NCBI RefSeq assembly: GCF_003001815.1
Contig: NZ_PVMZ01000010.1
Location: 328,456 to 392,455 of the forward strand
DNA length: 64,000 nt
DNA from: Actinoplanes italicus
Lineage (GTDB): Bacteria; Actinomycetota; Actinomycetes; Mycobacteriales; Micromonosporaceae
Direction: 5' to 3'
Shown: positions 7,565-15,789 of the stretch, piece after piece
How positions within the stretch are numbered: position 1 is the stretch's first letter
Layout of the letters: every line of letters starts with the position of its first letter
Translations under genes and position numbers: made by a program
The notes under the pieces: model-generated
What the model was told of the DNA's origin: nothing
Databases searched by the model: none
What the model saw: only the letters and a program-made list of their open reading frames with translations

Positions 7565-7600
7565 AAAACAAAAAAGGCCGAAGCTGATCAGCTTCGCCCT
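7565..7600 (-). terminator. intrinsic terminator in the leader of the DksA-family gene
   Basis: On the minus strand a stem built on the perfect palindrome GAAGCTGATCAGCTTC (7580-7595), extended by GGC/GCC pairs, is followed by TTTTTTGTTTT (7575-7565). This is a textbook Rho-independent terminator, rare in such GC-rich DNA. It lies 36 nt upstream of the DksA-family start codon, with that gene's ribosome site beyond it. Further upstream on the same strand is another hairpin, a 9-bp stem at 7689-7708. No gene on the minus strand ends here, so it is either an attenuator or the end of a short non-coding RNA. Confidence 0.75.
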
Positions 7601-7827
7601 GGCGGTGGATCTACGATGCGGATCCGCCGGTGGGCCACGACCGGTCGGGACCGGGCTCGGCAAGAGGTGCCGGCGGGCAGCACGAACAGCCGTCACCACG
7701 GTGACGGCCGTCGAGCGCGAACCCGCTGAAGGCATCCGACCACCATAGGCAGCCGATCCGGGTCCTGCAACGCGCTTGCACCGCGACGGGGACCGGCGAG
7801 CACCCTGGCGCCTCGACCGTCACAGTC

Positions 7828-9639
7828 ATGAGCACCTACGGGATCGTTCCGGGTTACACCGACGCCTTCGGTATTCACCGTGGGGTCGCCGACCGTACGA
7901 GCGAAGCGCTCCTCGCCCGGTTCCGGCGCAGCCGCACGGCCGGCGCGGACGTCGTGATCGCCACGCCCGGCCGCCCGCATCCACGGCTTTTCGGCAAGGT
8001 CGAGATGGAGGACGGCGCCGTCGTGCGGGTCGAGGGCACCGTGGACCGGCCCGGCTACCACCGGCTCACCACCGACGACGGTGCCGAGCACCTGCTGCTG
8101 GCCGCACCGGAGCGGCTGTCGCAACCGCCGCGCACGGCCGGGCTGGCCGTTCAGCTGTACGCCGCCCGCAGCCGCGACTCGTGGGGGATCGGCGACTTCC
8201 GGGACCTGGCGCTGATCGCGCGGACCGTCGCCGCACGCCGGGCCGGGGTGCTGATGGTCAGCCCGGTGCACGCGATGGCTCCGGTTGCTCCGGCGCTGAA
8301 CTCCCCGTACAGCCCGGCAAGCCGTTTGTGGTTGAACGTCCTGCACATCGCACCCGGTGAAGCCCCCGGCGCCGAACTCGCCGACCTCTCCGACCTGGCC
8401 CGTGAGGGCCGTGCCCTGAACGCCACCCGGCGGATCGACCGTGACGCGGTGACCCGGATCAAGACGGCTGCCCTCGAACGGATCTGGGCCGTGGCCCGCC
8501 TCGACGAGCCGGCGGAGTTCCGGGCGTGGGCGGACGATCGCGCCCGGGATCTGACCACGTTCGCGACCTGGTGCGTTCTGGCGGAGACGTACGGCGGTGA
8601 CTGGCGGACCTGGCCCGGCGTGTACGCGCATCCGGACAGTCCGGCCGTCGCCGTGTTCGCCGCCGATTGCGCCGACCGCGTCCGCTTCCACATGTGGTGC
8701 CAGTGGGTGGCCGACCGGCAGCTGGCCGTCGCCTGCCGCAGCGGGGTGGAGGTGTGCCTGGACGTGGCCGTCGGGTTCGACTTCGGCTCCGCCGACGCGT
8801 GGCAGTACCAGGACCTGCTCGCCTTCGACTTCGAGGTCGGCTGCCCGGCCGACCCGTGGAACCGCGAGGGCCAGCGCTGGACGCTGCCGCCGTTCGACCC
8901 GCACGCCCTGGCCGCGGCCGGGTTCGCGCCGTTCGTCGCGCTCGTGCGGGCCGGGCTGCGGCACGCCGGTGCGCTGCGCATCGACCACGTCATGCAGCTG
9001 TGGCAGCTGTTCTGGGTGCCGGTCGACGGCACGGTCGCCGAGGGCGCGTATGTGCGTTATCCCGTCCACGAGCTGCTCGCCGTGCTGCGGATCGAGGCGG
9101 ACCGGGCCGGGGCGTGGATCGTCGGTGAGGACATCGGCACCGTGGAGCCGGAGGTCCGCGAGACGATGGCGTCGATTGGCATGCTCGGCTACCGCACCGA
9201 GACCGGCACGCGGGCCGCGGGCAATCCGGAGAACTCGATGGGCGCCGCGAGCACCCACGATCAGGCCACCATCGCCGGCATCCTGACCGGTGCGGACGTC
9301 GCCGCGATGGAGCGGATCGGCAAGGCGTACGACCCGGTGTTCGCCGAGGCCACCCGGCGCGAGCTGTGCGAGCAGGCCGGCGTCGACCCGGCCGGGCCGA
9401 TCGGTGACGACCAGATCCGGGCCGCGATCCTCGCCGAGTACCGGGTGCTCGCCGCCTGCCCGTCCCGGGTCGTCGTGGCCACGCTCGACGACGCCGCGGG
9501 TGTCGCCGACCGGCCGAACATGCCGGGCACCGTCGACGAGTATCCGAACTGGCGGATCGCCCTGCCCGCGCCGGTCGAGGACCTGCTGGCCGCCCCACTG
9601 GCCGGGGAGGTCCTGGCTACCCTGACCCGGCACCGCTGA
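7828..9639 (+). CDS. malQ: 4-alpha-glucanotransferase (GH77)
   Basis: A 603-residue GH77 amylomaltase, somewhat shorter than the usual 640-720. It transfers 1,4-alpha-glucan segments in maltodextrin and glycogen metabolism in the cytoplasm. The family triad is in place: nucleophile Asp386 (in ALRIDHVM), acid/base Glu434 (in IVGEDIGT) and Asp478 (in STHDQA). The SSPYSP-like sugar-site motif appears as NSPYSPASR near 158-166. The N-terminal 95 residues form the small beta domain of actinobacterial MalQ. It starts at ATG with no obvious ribosome site, so a leaderless mRNA is possible. It stands alone, not in a mal operon. A long open frame on the opposite strand is a shadow. Confidence 0.93.
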   Translation: MSTYGIVPGYTDAFGIHRGVADRTSEALLARFRRSRTAGADVVIATPGRPHPRLFGKVEMEDGAVVRVEGTVDRPGYHRLTTDDGAEHLLLAAPERLSQPPRTAGLAVQLYAARSRDSWGIGDFRDLALIARTVAARRAGVLMVSPVHAMAPVAPALNSPYSPASRLWLNVLHIAPGEAPGAELADLSDLAREGRALNATRRIDRDAVTRIKTAALERIWAVARLDEPAEFRAWADDRARDLTTFATWCVLAETYGGDWRTWPGVYAHPDSPAVAVFAADCADRVRFHMWCQWVADRQLAVACRSGVEVCLDVAVGFDFGSADAWQYQDLLAFDFEVGCPADPWNREGQRWTLPPFDPHALAAAGFAPFVALVRAGLRHAGALRIDHVMQLWQLFWVPVDGTVAEGAYVRYPVHELLAVLRIEADRAGAWIVGEDIGTVEPEVRETMASIGMLGYRTETGTRAAGNPENSMGAASTHDQATIAGILTGADVAAMERIGKAYDPVFAEATRRELCEQAGVDPAGPIGDDQIRAAILAEYRVLAACPSRVVVATLDDAAGVADRPNMPGTVDEYPNWRIALPAPVEDLLAAPLAGEVLATLTRHR

Positions 9640-9670
9640 CGGCGTCCGGAGCCGGGTCTCCGCGCCGGAC

Positions 9671-9731
9671 CGCGAGCCGTACCTCAGACGCCTTCCGGCC
9701 GGGCCATTGCGTGGCTCAGGTACGGCTCGCG
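9671..9731 (+). terminator. inverted repeat after malQ
   Basis: Exact 14-bp arms (CGCGAGCCGTACCT at 9671-9684 and its complement at 9718-9731) flank a 33-nt GC-rich loop, starting 32 nt after the malQ stop. Probably a long hairpin terminator; there is no T-run. Confidence 0.6.
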
Positions 9732-9972
9732 GGGCCTCGCGACGGCCGGCGCACACCCGACGTCGGCGTGCGATCCGGCCGTCGCCACACCGGACCCTGA
9801 CCGCTATGGGTGTTCCGAGTGCCTGCGCCGAGGGTTCGCGGATGTCGCCAGCGCGCCCTGCCGCATCGCACATCGTCGTTCTGTGTGCGCCGGATGAGGC
9901 GGGGTCCGGGGCCGCTGCGTTCCGTGGACCGCGGGGCGGGCCCGATACGCCACGGGTGCCGAGGCCCTCATC

Positions 9973-10260
9973 TGATCGGCTGGCTATGGCCCGGCACCTT
10001 TCCCAGCCAAGTCGATCGGCTGGCAGTGGTTCGTGCACCCTTTGCCGGCTGTGTTGATCGGTCGGCGGCGGCTTTGGCACCCTTCCCGTCCAAGTTGATC
10101 GGTCGGCAGTGGTTCACGCACCCTTTGCCGGCTGTGTTGATCGGTCGGCGGCGGCTTTGGCACCCTTCCCGTCCAAGTTGATCGGTCGGCAGAGGTTCAT
10201 GCACCCTTTGCCGACCGAGTTGATCGGCCGGCGGCGGTTCACGCAGCCTTCCCGGCCCGG
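9973..10260. repeat. seven tandem units alternating between two 41/42-bp types
   Basis: Seven units each begin TGATCGG(T/C)(C/T)GGC. One type continues GGCGGCTTTGGCACCCTT and ends TCCAAGT (41 bp); the other continues AGTGGTTCACGCACCCTT and ends GCTGTGT (42 bp). They alternate, producing an 83-bp higher-order repeat that is almost identical in the centre and degrades at both ends. The period is not a multiple of three and no frame stays consistent, so it is not a coding repeat. The rest of 9640-10446 holds only the malQ hairpin and no gene that I can support. Confidence 0.88.
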
Positions 10261-10446
10261 GAGACAGCCATAACACGCAGTCCGCCGCCGAAAACGGGCC
10301 AAAACGATCATCCAGTACCACACCAAGGCCGTCACCAGACCCGGCCCGGATCGCGGGGATGGTCGTCCTGGCCGCGGTCCCGGTCCGGGCGCCGCCGGCC
10401 GGCGGTCGGGTCGTGCCAGACTGGCATCGGCTGACGGGGGGGGCAC

Positions 10447-11166
10447 ATGACGCGCATCTTCATCACCGGCTCCGCCGACGGGCTGGGCCGCCTCGCCGCG
10501 CGGACGCTGCTCGACGACGGGCACGAGGTGATCCTGCACGCCCGGGACACGCACCGGCTGACCGCGGTGAAGGACCTCGTTGACGCGGGCGCGGAGGCGG
10601 TCGCCGGTGACCTGTCCGATCCCGATCAGATCCGCGCCGTGGCCGCACAGGTCAACCGGCTCACCCCACCCGACGCCGTGATCCACAATGCGGGCCTCTA
10701 CACCGGCGCGGCGATCATGCCGGTCAATGTGGTCGCGCCATACCTGCTCACGGCCCTGATCGCCGGGCCGAGCCGCCTCGTCTACCTCAGCAGCGGCATG
10801 CACCGTGGCGGCCGGGCCGACGTGACCGGTGTGGACTGGAGCGGAGGTCGGGCGGGATCGTATTCGGACAGCAAGCTGTTCGTCACCGCCCTCGCGTTCG
10901 CGGTCGCCCGTCGCCGGCCCGAGGTGCTGAGCAACGCCGTCGACCCCGGCTGGGTGCCGACCCGGATGGGCGGCCCCGGAGCACCCGACGACCTGCGACT
11001 CGGACACCTGACCCAGGAGTGGCTGGTCACCGGCGACGTGTCGGACACCGGCGGCTACTGGCACCACCAGCGCCGCCAGTCCCCACACCCGGCCGCCGGA
11101 GACGTCGACTTCCAGGATCGCCTGCTGCGGGCGCTGGCCGACTTCACTGGCGTACCACTGACCTGA
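10447..11166 (+). CDS. SDR family NAD(P)-binding oxidoreductase
   Basis: A 239-residue short-chain dehydrogenase-like protein. The cofactor loop TGSADGLG is near residues 7-14, HNAG near 79-82, YLSSG near 112 and the catalytic Tyr/Lys in SYSDSKLF near 138-143. It resembles retinol-dehydrogenase-like or daunorubicin C13-reductase-like SDRs with a shortened central part (no NxxxF helix of usual length). A run of G before the ATG serves as ribosome site. It is monocistronic between two repeat regions. Substrate unknown. Confidence 0.85.
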   Translation: MTRIFITGSADGLGRLAARTLLDDGHEVILHARDTHRLTAVKDLVDAGAEAVAGDLSDPDQIRAVAAQVNRLTPPDAVIHNAGLYTGAAIMPVNVVAPYLLTALIAGPSRLVYLSSGMHRGGRADVTGVDWSGGRAGSYSDSKLFVTALAFAVARRRPEVLSNAVDPGWVPTRMGGPGAPDDLRLGHLTQEWLVTGDVSDTGGYWHHQRRQSPHPAAGDVDFQDRLLRALADFTGVPLT

Positions 11167-11334
11167 AACGACCCTGCAGCCATGACAGCGGCGGTGCGGT
11201 CGCACCTAAAGGTGCGCTGTGTGCGCCGGCCGTCGCCTGGATCGGCGATACGTGACCACGATGCGGTTACGTGGGCCTTGAACGTTGTGATGGCGACGGC
11301 AAGGTCGCACGCTGCCATTATGTGTGCGCCTGCC

Positions 11335-11412
11335 GCCGCCGGGACGAGCCGCCGGGACGAGCCGCCGGGACGAGCCGCCGGGACGAGCCGCCGGGACGAG
11401 CCGCCGGGACGA
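11335..11412. repeat. 13-bp tandem repeat, six copies
   Basis: Six consecutive perfect or near-perfect copies of GCCGCCGGGACGA. Open frames crossing it exist in all phases because 13 is not a multiple of three; none looks coding. The rest of the 11167-11457 gap shows nothing I can name. Confidence 0.9.
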
Positions 11413-11457
11413 GTGGCGGCCCGCCCGGCGACAGTACGGGCCGGGCAGCTGATCAGA

Positions 11458-11787
11458 TCAGGTCACGGGGCCTGGGAGTGGGAAGAGGGCCAGGGGCACG
11501 TGATGCTGCCCGGCGTGGATGTCGCGGTCGCGCAGGCTGCCCTGCGGGACCGGGCGCGGGAACGAGATCTTCACGACGTCCAGTGCCGGGATGCGGAAGA
11601 TCTGTACGGTGTCGGGCTCGACGCCGTACAGCCCGGCTATCACTGTCGCGTTGAGGTAGCCGGGATCCGCGACGATCGTGTAGCCGGCCGCGTCGCGCAT
11701 GAACAGCTCCATCGTGACCCAGAACGGACCGGCGTTCTTGGAGCGGACCTCAAGGGCGAGATCGGCGATGGTACGGGTCTCAGGCAT
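11458..11787 (-). CDS. DUF4387 domain protein, partner of AtuA-like protein
   Basis: A 109-residue protein beginning METRTIADLA-like and carrying the DUF4387 core (LEVRSKNAGPFWVTMELFM, then IAGLYGVEPDTVQIF and VVKISFPRP). DUF4387 is found as a separate small protein beside, or fused to, AtuA/DUF1446 proteins; the pair probably forms one enzyme. The start at 11787 lies inside the end of the AtuA-like gene, giving an 8-bp overlap. The biochemical reaction is unknown. It is the last gene of the five-gene operon. Confidence 0.88.
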   Translation of the reverse strand: MPETRTIADLALEVRSKNAGPFWVTMELFMRDAAGYTIVADPGYLNATVIAGLYGVEPDTVQIFRIPALDVVKISFPRPVPQGSLRDRDIHAGQHHVPLALFPLPGPVT

Positions 11788-13249
11788 CGCCGTCCTCCGG
11801 CAGGTTGATGGCCACGGCGTCCGGGCGCCGGTGGGTGGCGTCGGCGTCCGGGCGCCGGTGGGTGGCGTCGGCGTCCGAGCGCGGGTTGATGGAGTCGGCG
11901 TCGGGCGGCAGGTTGAGGCGGAACATGCTGGTCGGGGAGTCCACGTCGACAGCGTGGTGCAGGGCGAACTCGTAGACCGCACCCCGCTCGGTCTCCGCCG
12001 GCGAGGTGGCGAACGCGAGGCTGGGCAGGTAGTTCATGTCGGGAGTGGGCAGGTGCAGCATGAGAGGGTTGGCGACCTTCGCGACAGCCGTGGCGGTCTG
12101 CTGGTCGGCGGCCCGTACGAGCAGCATGACGCCGACCTCCCGGGGCGGCCGCCGATCCGGTTCGATGCCGTCGAGGATCGCGTCGTGGCCGTACAGCCGC
12201 AGGTCGAAGGCGTAGTCCGAGCCGTCGAGGCCGAGGGTCCCGGAGACCCACTCGCCGATCATCTTGCGCATCAGGGCCGCCCACGTGTCGATCTGCCCGA
12301 GGATGTGCGGGTCCCGGATCGCGGTGAACGACATCGTCTCGTACCCGGTGATCCTCGCCCCTTCGAGTTTGATCGTGTGTTGTCCGGCCGGTACGAACCG
12401 GGACTTCGACACCCGCACCCGACGCGTGTCCAGGGCCTCGTAGACGGCCTCGGACACGTCGATCGTCCCGGCAGGCTCCCGCATGGTGAACGGGTTGACC
12501 GTCTCGTAGAGCATGTGCGCGGCAACCGACGTAGGCGTGCAGGCGTTGTCCGGGTCGAGCGGTTCGATGGTGAAGCCGTCGGCGTCGATGGTGGCCAGCA
12601 CCCCGCCGGCACGCGGGTTGGTGGTGCACTGCCCGCCACACTCCACGATCTTCGCGGCGTGCCAGACCGGCCCGGGCGGCAGGCCCTTCATCAGCGGGAA
12701 CGCGGCCGCGATCGCCGTGTCGGTGGCCCGCCCGGCGAGCACCACATCGGCCCCCGCCTCGAGCGCCGCCACGATCGGATCGTGGCCCATCATGCCGACG
12801 ATGTGCCGGCAGCTCTCCAGCGTCGCCGCGTCGAGTGGCCCGGCCGGGGGCAGCGGCTTGATCCGGTCGAGCCGTGCCGCCAGGTCGTCGGCCCGCTGCT
12901 CGCTGTAGATCGTCGCGACCTTCAGATCCAGGCCCTCCTCAGCGAGGATGCCGTGGGTGATGCCGGCGACCCAGTCGACGCCCGAGTCGGTGCCGCTCGT
13001 GCCGCACGAGCCGATGATCAGCGGGATTCCGGCGGCCGAAGCGGCCCGCAGCAGCATTCGCATGTCGCGGGCGACGGCCGCGGCGGCGGTCTTCGCGATG
13101 CCGGCGCCCAGGTAGTACGGGCCGGAGTCGGTGGAGCCGCCGTCGACCGCGATGACGTCGGCGCCGAGCTCCAGGCCGCGCGTCAGCGTCTCGGGCGGGA
13201 ACCCGGCCCCGAGCATCCCGGTCGGGGTGAGCACGCGTACTTCGTTCAC
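11780..13249 (-). CDS. AtuA family protein (DUF1446), acyclic-terpene-utilisation-like
   Basis: About 489 residues from a GTG at 13249 whose GTGA overlaps the stop of the FAD-dehydrogenase gene. The N-terminal region has the family landmarks DVIAVDGGSTDSGPYYLG, IIGSCGTSGTD and DVVLAGRATDTAIAAA, and the centre has HMLYETVNPF. Pseudomonas AtuA is needed for citronellol/geraniol catabolism, but most family members sit in other hydroxy-acid loci and have no proven reaction. No biotin-carboxylase (AtuF/AtuC) partner is present here, so terpene catabolism is unlikely. The C-terminal 35 residues carry a 9-residue tandem repeat (DADATHRRP) that looks like a recent expansion. Confidence 0.88.
   Translation of the reverse strand: MNEVRVLTPTGMLGAGFPPETLTRGLELGADVIAVDGGSTDSGPYYLGAGIAKTAAAAVARDMRMLLRAASAAGIPLIIGSCGTSGTDSGVDWVAGITHGILAEEGLDLKVATIYSEQRADDLAARLDRIKPLPPAGPLDAATLESCRHIVGMMGHDPIVAALEAGADVVLAGRATDTAIAAAFPLMKGLPPGPVWHAAKIVECGGQCTTNPRAGGVLATIDADGFTIEPLDPDNACTPTSVAAHMLYETVNPFTMREPAGTIDVSEAVYEALDTRRVRVSKSRFVPAGQHTIKLEGARITGYETMSFTAIRDPHILGQIDTWAALMRKMIGEWVSGTLGLDGSDYAFDLRLYGHDAILDGIEPDRRPPREVGVMLLVRAADQQTATAVAKVANPLMLHLPTPDMNYLPSLAFATSPAETERGAVYEFALHHAVDVDSPTSMFRLNLPPDADSINPRSDADATHRRPDADATHRRPDAVAINLPEDGDA
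11819..11880. repeat. 27-bp in-frame tandem repeat in the AtuA-like gene
   Basis: Two identical 27-bp units (11819-11845, 11846-11872) and a partial third encode DADATHRRP repeats at the protein C-terminus. The unit is a multiple of three, so copy-number change would keep the frame. Confidence 0.85.
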
Positions 13250-14877
13250 AGAGACGTCCTTACTAGAGCGCGACCGACCTGCCGGCCGGAGAAGAGACAA
13301 CCGCCCAGGAAGGTTCCTTCCAGGGCGCGACAGCCGTGCATGCCGCCGCCACCGAACCCCGCGGCCTCACCCGCGGCGTAGAGGCCGGGCACCGGCTCCC
13401 CGGACGCGGACAGGACCCGGCCGTCCAGATCGGTGTGCAGGCCGCCGAGTGACTTTCGGGTCAGAACATGCAGGCGTACGGCGATCAGCGGCCCGGCCGA
13501 TCGATCGAGCAACCGGTGTGGTGCCACGGTGCGCATCAGCCGGTCGCCGCGGTGGTGCCGGAAGTCGCGGACCGCCGCGATCTGCAGATCCTTGGTGAAC
13601 CCGTTGGCCAGCTGCCGGTCCCGCGCCTCGACCGTGCGCCGGACCCCGGCAGGGTCGAGCAGCGGCTCCGGGGTGAGCGCGTTCATGCCCGCGACCAGCT
13701 CGTCGAGGTCGTCGGCGACCACGAAGTCGGCCCCGTTGCGCTTGAACGCCTCGACCGGCGCCGGCGCTCCGGGACGGATCCGGCCGAGCACCTGGCGCAC
13801 GCTGCGCCCGGTCAGGTCCGGGTTCTGCTCCGACCCGGAGAGCGCGAACTCCTTCTCGATGATCCGCTGGGTCAGTACGAACCAGCTGTGGTCGTACCCC
13901 GTGGCGCGCAGGTGGGCGAGCGTGCCGAGGGTGTCGAAGCCGGGGTACAGCGGAGCGGGAAGCCGATTGCCACGCGCGTCGAGCCACAGCGACGACGGTC
14001 CGGGCAGGATACGGATGCCGTGCCGCCGCCAGATCGGGTCCCAGTTCTCAATGCCCTCGACGTAGTGCCACATCCGGTCGGGGTTGATGATCGCACCACC
14101 GGCCCGCGCGGTGATCGCGAGCATCCGGCCGTCCACGTGGGCGGGAACGCCGCTGAGCATGTGCTCCGGAGGCGTGCCGAGGGCCGGGGGCCAGCTCCGT
14201 CGTACGAGATCATGGTCGCCTCCGATGCCGCCCGAGGTGACCACGACCGCCGGGGCCTCAAAGGCGAAGGTCCCGATCTCGGTACGGGAACTCGCCGCGC
14301 CCCGGGGAACGTCGTCGGCCTCCAGGACGCACCCGGCCACCCCGGTCACCACACCGCCGGTCGTGGTCAGCTCGTCGACGCGATGCCGGAACGCGAGCCG
14401 TACCCGCCCGTCGGCCACCGCCTGCCGCACGGCCGCGACGAACGGCTCCAGCACGCCCGGCCCGGTGCCCCACGTGATGTGGAAACGCGGCACCGAGTTG
14501 TTCGCCCGTTCCGCCCAGCCCACGACCGGGAACAACTTGATGCCCAGTTGCCGCAGCCAGGCCCGCTTCTCACCCGCGGCGAAGTCGACGTACGCCCGCG
14601 CCCAGCGCCGCGGCCACTCGTCCTCCGGCCGGTCGAAGCCCGCGTTGTCCAGCCAGTCCTGCCAGGCCAGCTCGTGCGAGTCACGGATGCCCATCCTGCG
14701 CTGCTCGGGCGAGTCGACGAGGAACAGCCCGCCGAACGACCAGAACGCCTGCCCGCCGAGGCTCTGCTCGGGCTCCTGGTCGACCAGGATGACCGACCGG
14801 CCCGCCGCGGCGAGTTCGGCGGTCGCGACGAGACCGGCCAGCCCGGCACCGACGACGATGACGTCCGCGCCGTTCAC
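13246..14877 (-). CDS. FAD-binding dehydrogenase (KstD / fumarate-reductase flavoprotein type)
   Basis: A 543-residue flavoprotein. The dinucleotide-binding GAGLAG motif is at residues 11-16, followed by the acidic end of beta-2 (VDQEPEQSLGGQAFWSFGG). A second FAD motif, GLYAAGEAAGFGGGG, lies near 490-504. The SDH/fumarate reductase FAD fold with a capping domain is clear; members are annotated as 3-ketosteroid-dehydrogenase-like FAD-binding dehydrogenases, mostly of unknown substrate. In this operon it probably oxidises or reduces a 2-hydroxy or enoic acid intermediate. It is coupled by 4-bp overlaps to both neighbours. Confidence 0.88.
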   Translation of the reverse strand: MNGADVIVVGAGLAGLVATAELAAAGRSVILVDQEPEQSLGGQAFWSFGGLFLVDSPEQRRMGIRDSHELAWQDWLDNAGFDRPEDEWPRRWARAYVDFAAGEKRAWLRQLGIKLFPVVGWAERANNSVPRFHITWGTGPGVLEPFVAAVRQAVADGRVRLAFRHRVDELTTTGGVVTGVAGCVLEADDVPRGAASSRTEIGTFAFEAPAVVVTSGGIGGDHDLVRRSWPPALGTPPEHMLSGVPAHVDGRMLAITARAGGAIINPDRMWHYVEGIENWDPIWRRHGIRILPGPSSLWLDARGNRLPAPLYPGFDTLGTLAHLRATGYDHSWFVLTQRIIEKEFALSGSEQNPDLTGRSVRQVLGRIRPGAPAPVEAFKRNGADFVVADDLDELVAGMNALTPEPLLDPAGVRRTVEARDRQLANGFTKDLQIAAVRDFRHHRGDRLMRTVAPHRLLDRSAGPLIAVRLHVLTRKSLGGLHTDLDGRVLSASGEPVPGLYAAGEAAGFGGGGMHGCRALEGTFLGGCLFSGRQVGRALVRTSL

Positions 14878-15782
14878 GGGACCAGCCCCACGGTGTGCGC
14901 GGGGTGCCCGGCGAGGGCGGCGACCAGCTCGCGGGCGCCCTCGATGCCGGCGTCGCGGCGGGCCTCGGCGGTCTGCCCGGCCATGTGCGAGAAGACCGTG
15001 ATGCCGTCGACGCCGCGCAGCACGCTGCCGGCGGGCAGCGGCTCGGTCTCCGCGACGTCCAGGGCCGCCCCGGCGATCCGCCCGGTCCGGACGGCGTCGG
15101 CCAGCGCGTTCTCGTCGACGATCCCGCCACGCGCGGTGTTGATCAGGTGCGCGGTCGGTTTCATGCGGGCCAGCGCCGCGGCGTCGATCAGGTGCCGGGT
15201 CCGGTCGGTGAGCGCCGTGTGGATCGACACGAAGTCCGAGACCCGGAGCAGGTCCTCGAGGGGCAGACCGTCGGGCACGTTCATGCCGAACGCCTCGGCG
15301 AGCGGCCGCACCCGCTGAGCGACCGCACCCCGCCCGATGACGCCGAGCGTCTTGCCGCGCAGCTCGAAGCCGTCGCGCCGGGGCCAGCCGCCCGCCGTGA
15401 CCCCGGCCGCCATCCGCACCAGGTCACGGGCCTGCACGAGCAGCAGCCCGATGGTGTACTCGGCGACCGCGTTCGCGTTGATGCCCGGCAGGTTGCTGAC
15501 GGTGATGCCGAGCCGGTCCGCGGCCATGACGTCGACGGAGTCGTAACCGACGCCGGTACGCACGATCGCGCGGAGTCGCGAAGCGCGTCCGAGCACCTCG
15601 GCACTCATCGGCTCGTTGGCGATCAGCGCGCCCTCGACCCCGTCCAGCGCGGCGATCAGCTCCTCGGACGTGCGCTTCCCTCGCATCGGGTGGTGGCGGG
15701 TGGTGAAACCGAGCCCGGTCAGATAGTCGTCGACCTCGTCGCCCGGGGTCAGATAGTCGGTGGTGATCAGAATCGTCGGCAT
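14874..15782 (-). CDS. D-isomer specific 2-hydroxyacid dehydrogenase (SerA-like)
   Basis: A 302-residue NAD-dependent dehydrogenase. The nucleotide-binding motif GVIGRGAVAQ is near residues 148-157, the catalytic Arg in NTARGGIVDE near 219, a Glu in the following catalytic segment, and the catalytic His in TVFSHMAGQTAEA near 273. It interconverts a 2-hydroxy acid and a 2-keto acid. Lacking the ACT domain of biosynthetic SerA, it is catabolic in type. Coupled to the FAD dehydrogenase gene by an ATGA overlap and preceded by the MFS gene, 7 nt away. Confidence 0.9.
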   Translation of the reverse strand: MPTILITTDYLTPGDEVDDYLTGLGFTTRHHPMRGKRTSEELIAALDGVEGALIANEPMSAEVLGRASRLRAIVRTGVGYDSVDVMAADRLGITVSNLPGINANAVAEYTIGLLLVQARDLVRMAAGVTAGGWPRRDGFELRGKTLGVIGRGAVAQRVRPLAEAFGMNVPDGLPLEDLLRVSDFVSIHTALTDRTRHLIDAAALARMKPTAHLINTARGGIVDENALADAVRTGRIAGAALDVAETEPLPAGSVLRGVDGITVFSHMAGQTAEARRDAGIEGARELVAALAGHPAHTVGLVP

Positions 15783-15789
15783 CGTGCCT

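Noticed and set aside
7693..10080. 795-residue open frame opposite malQ
   Set aside because: It is an antisense shadow: proline/arginine/glycine-rich composition, no domain, and malQ on the other strand has a full GH77 active site.
9968..10321. Repetitive protein encoded by the 41/42-bp array (minus strand)
   Set aside because: The 83-bp super-period changes the frame at every turn, so the apparent repeats are translated in rotating frames and no ribosome site precedes them.
11780..13249. Acyclic terpene (citronellol/geraniol) catabolic cluster
   Set aside because: None of the carboxylase, acyl-CoA dehydrogenase or CoA-ligase partners of the atu pathway is present; the neighbours point to hydroxy-acid metabolism.
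13468..15318. 616-residue plus-strand open frame
   Set aside because: Antisense to the FAD dehydrogenase and hydroxyacid dehydrogenase genes, which have clear cofactor motifs.
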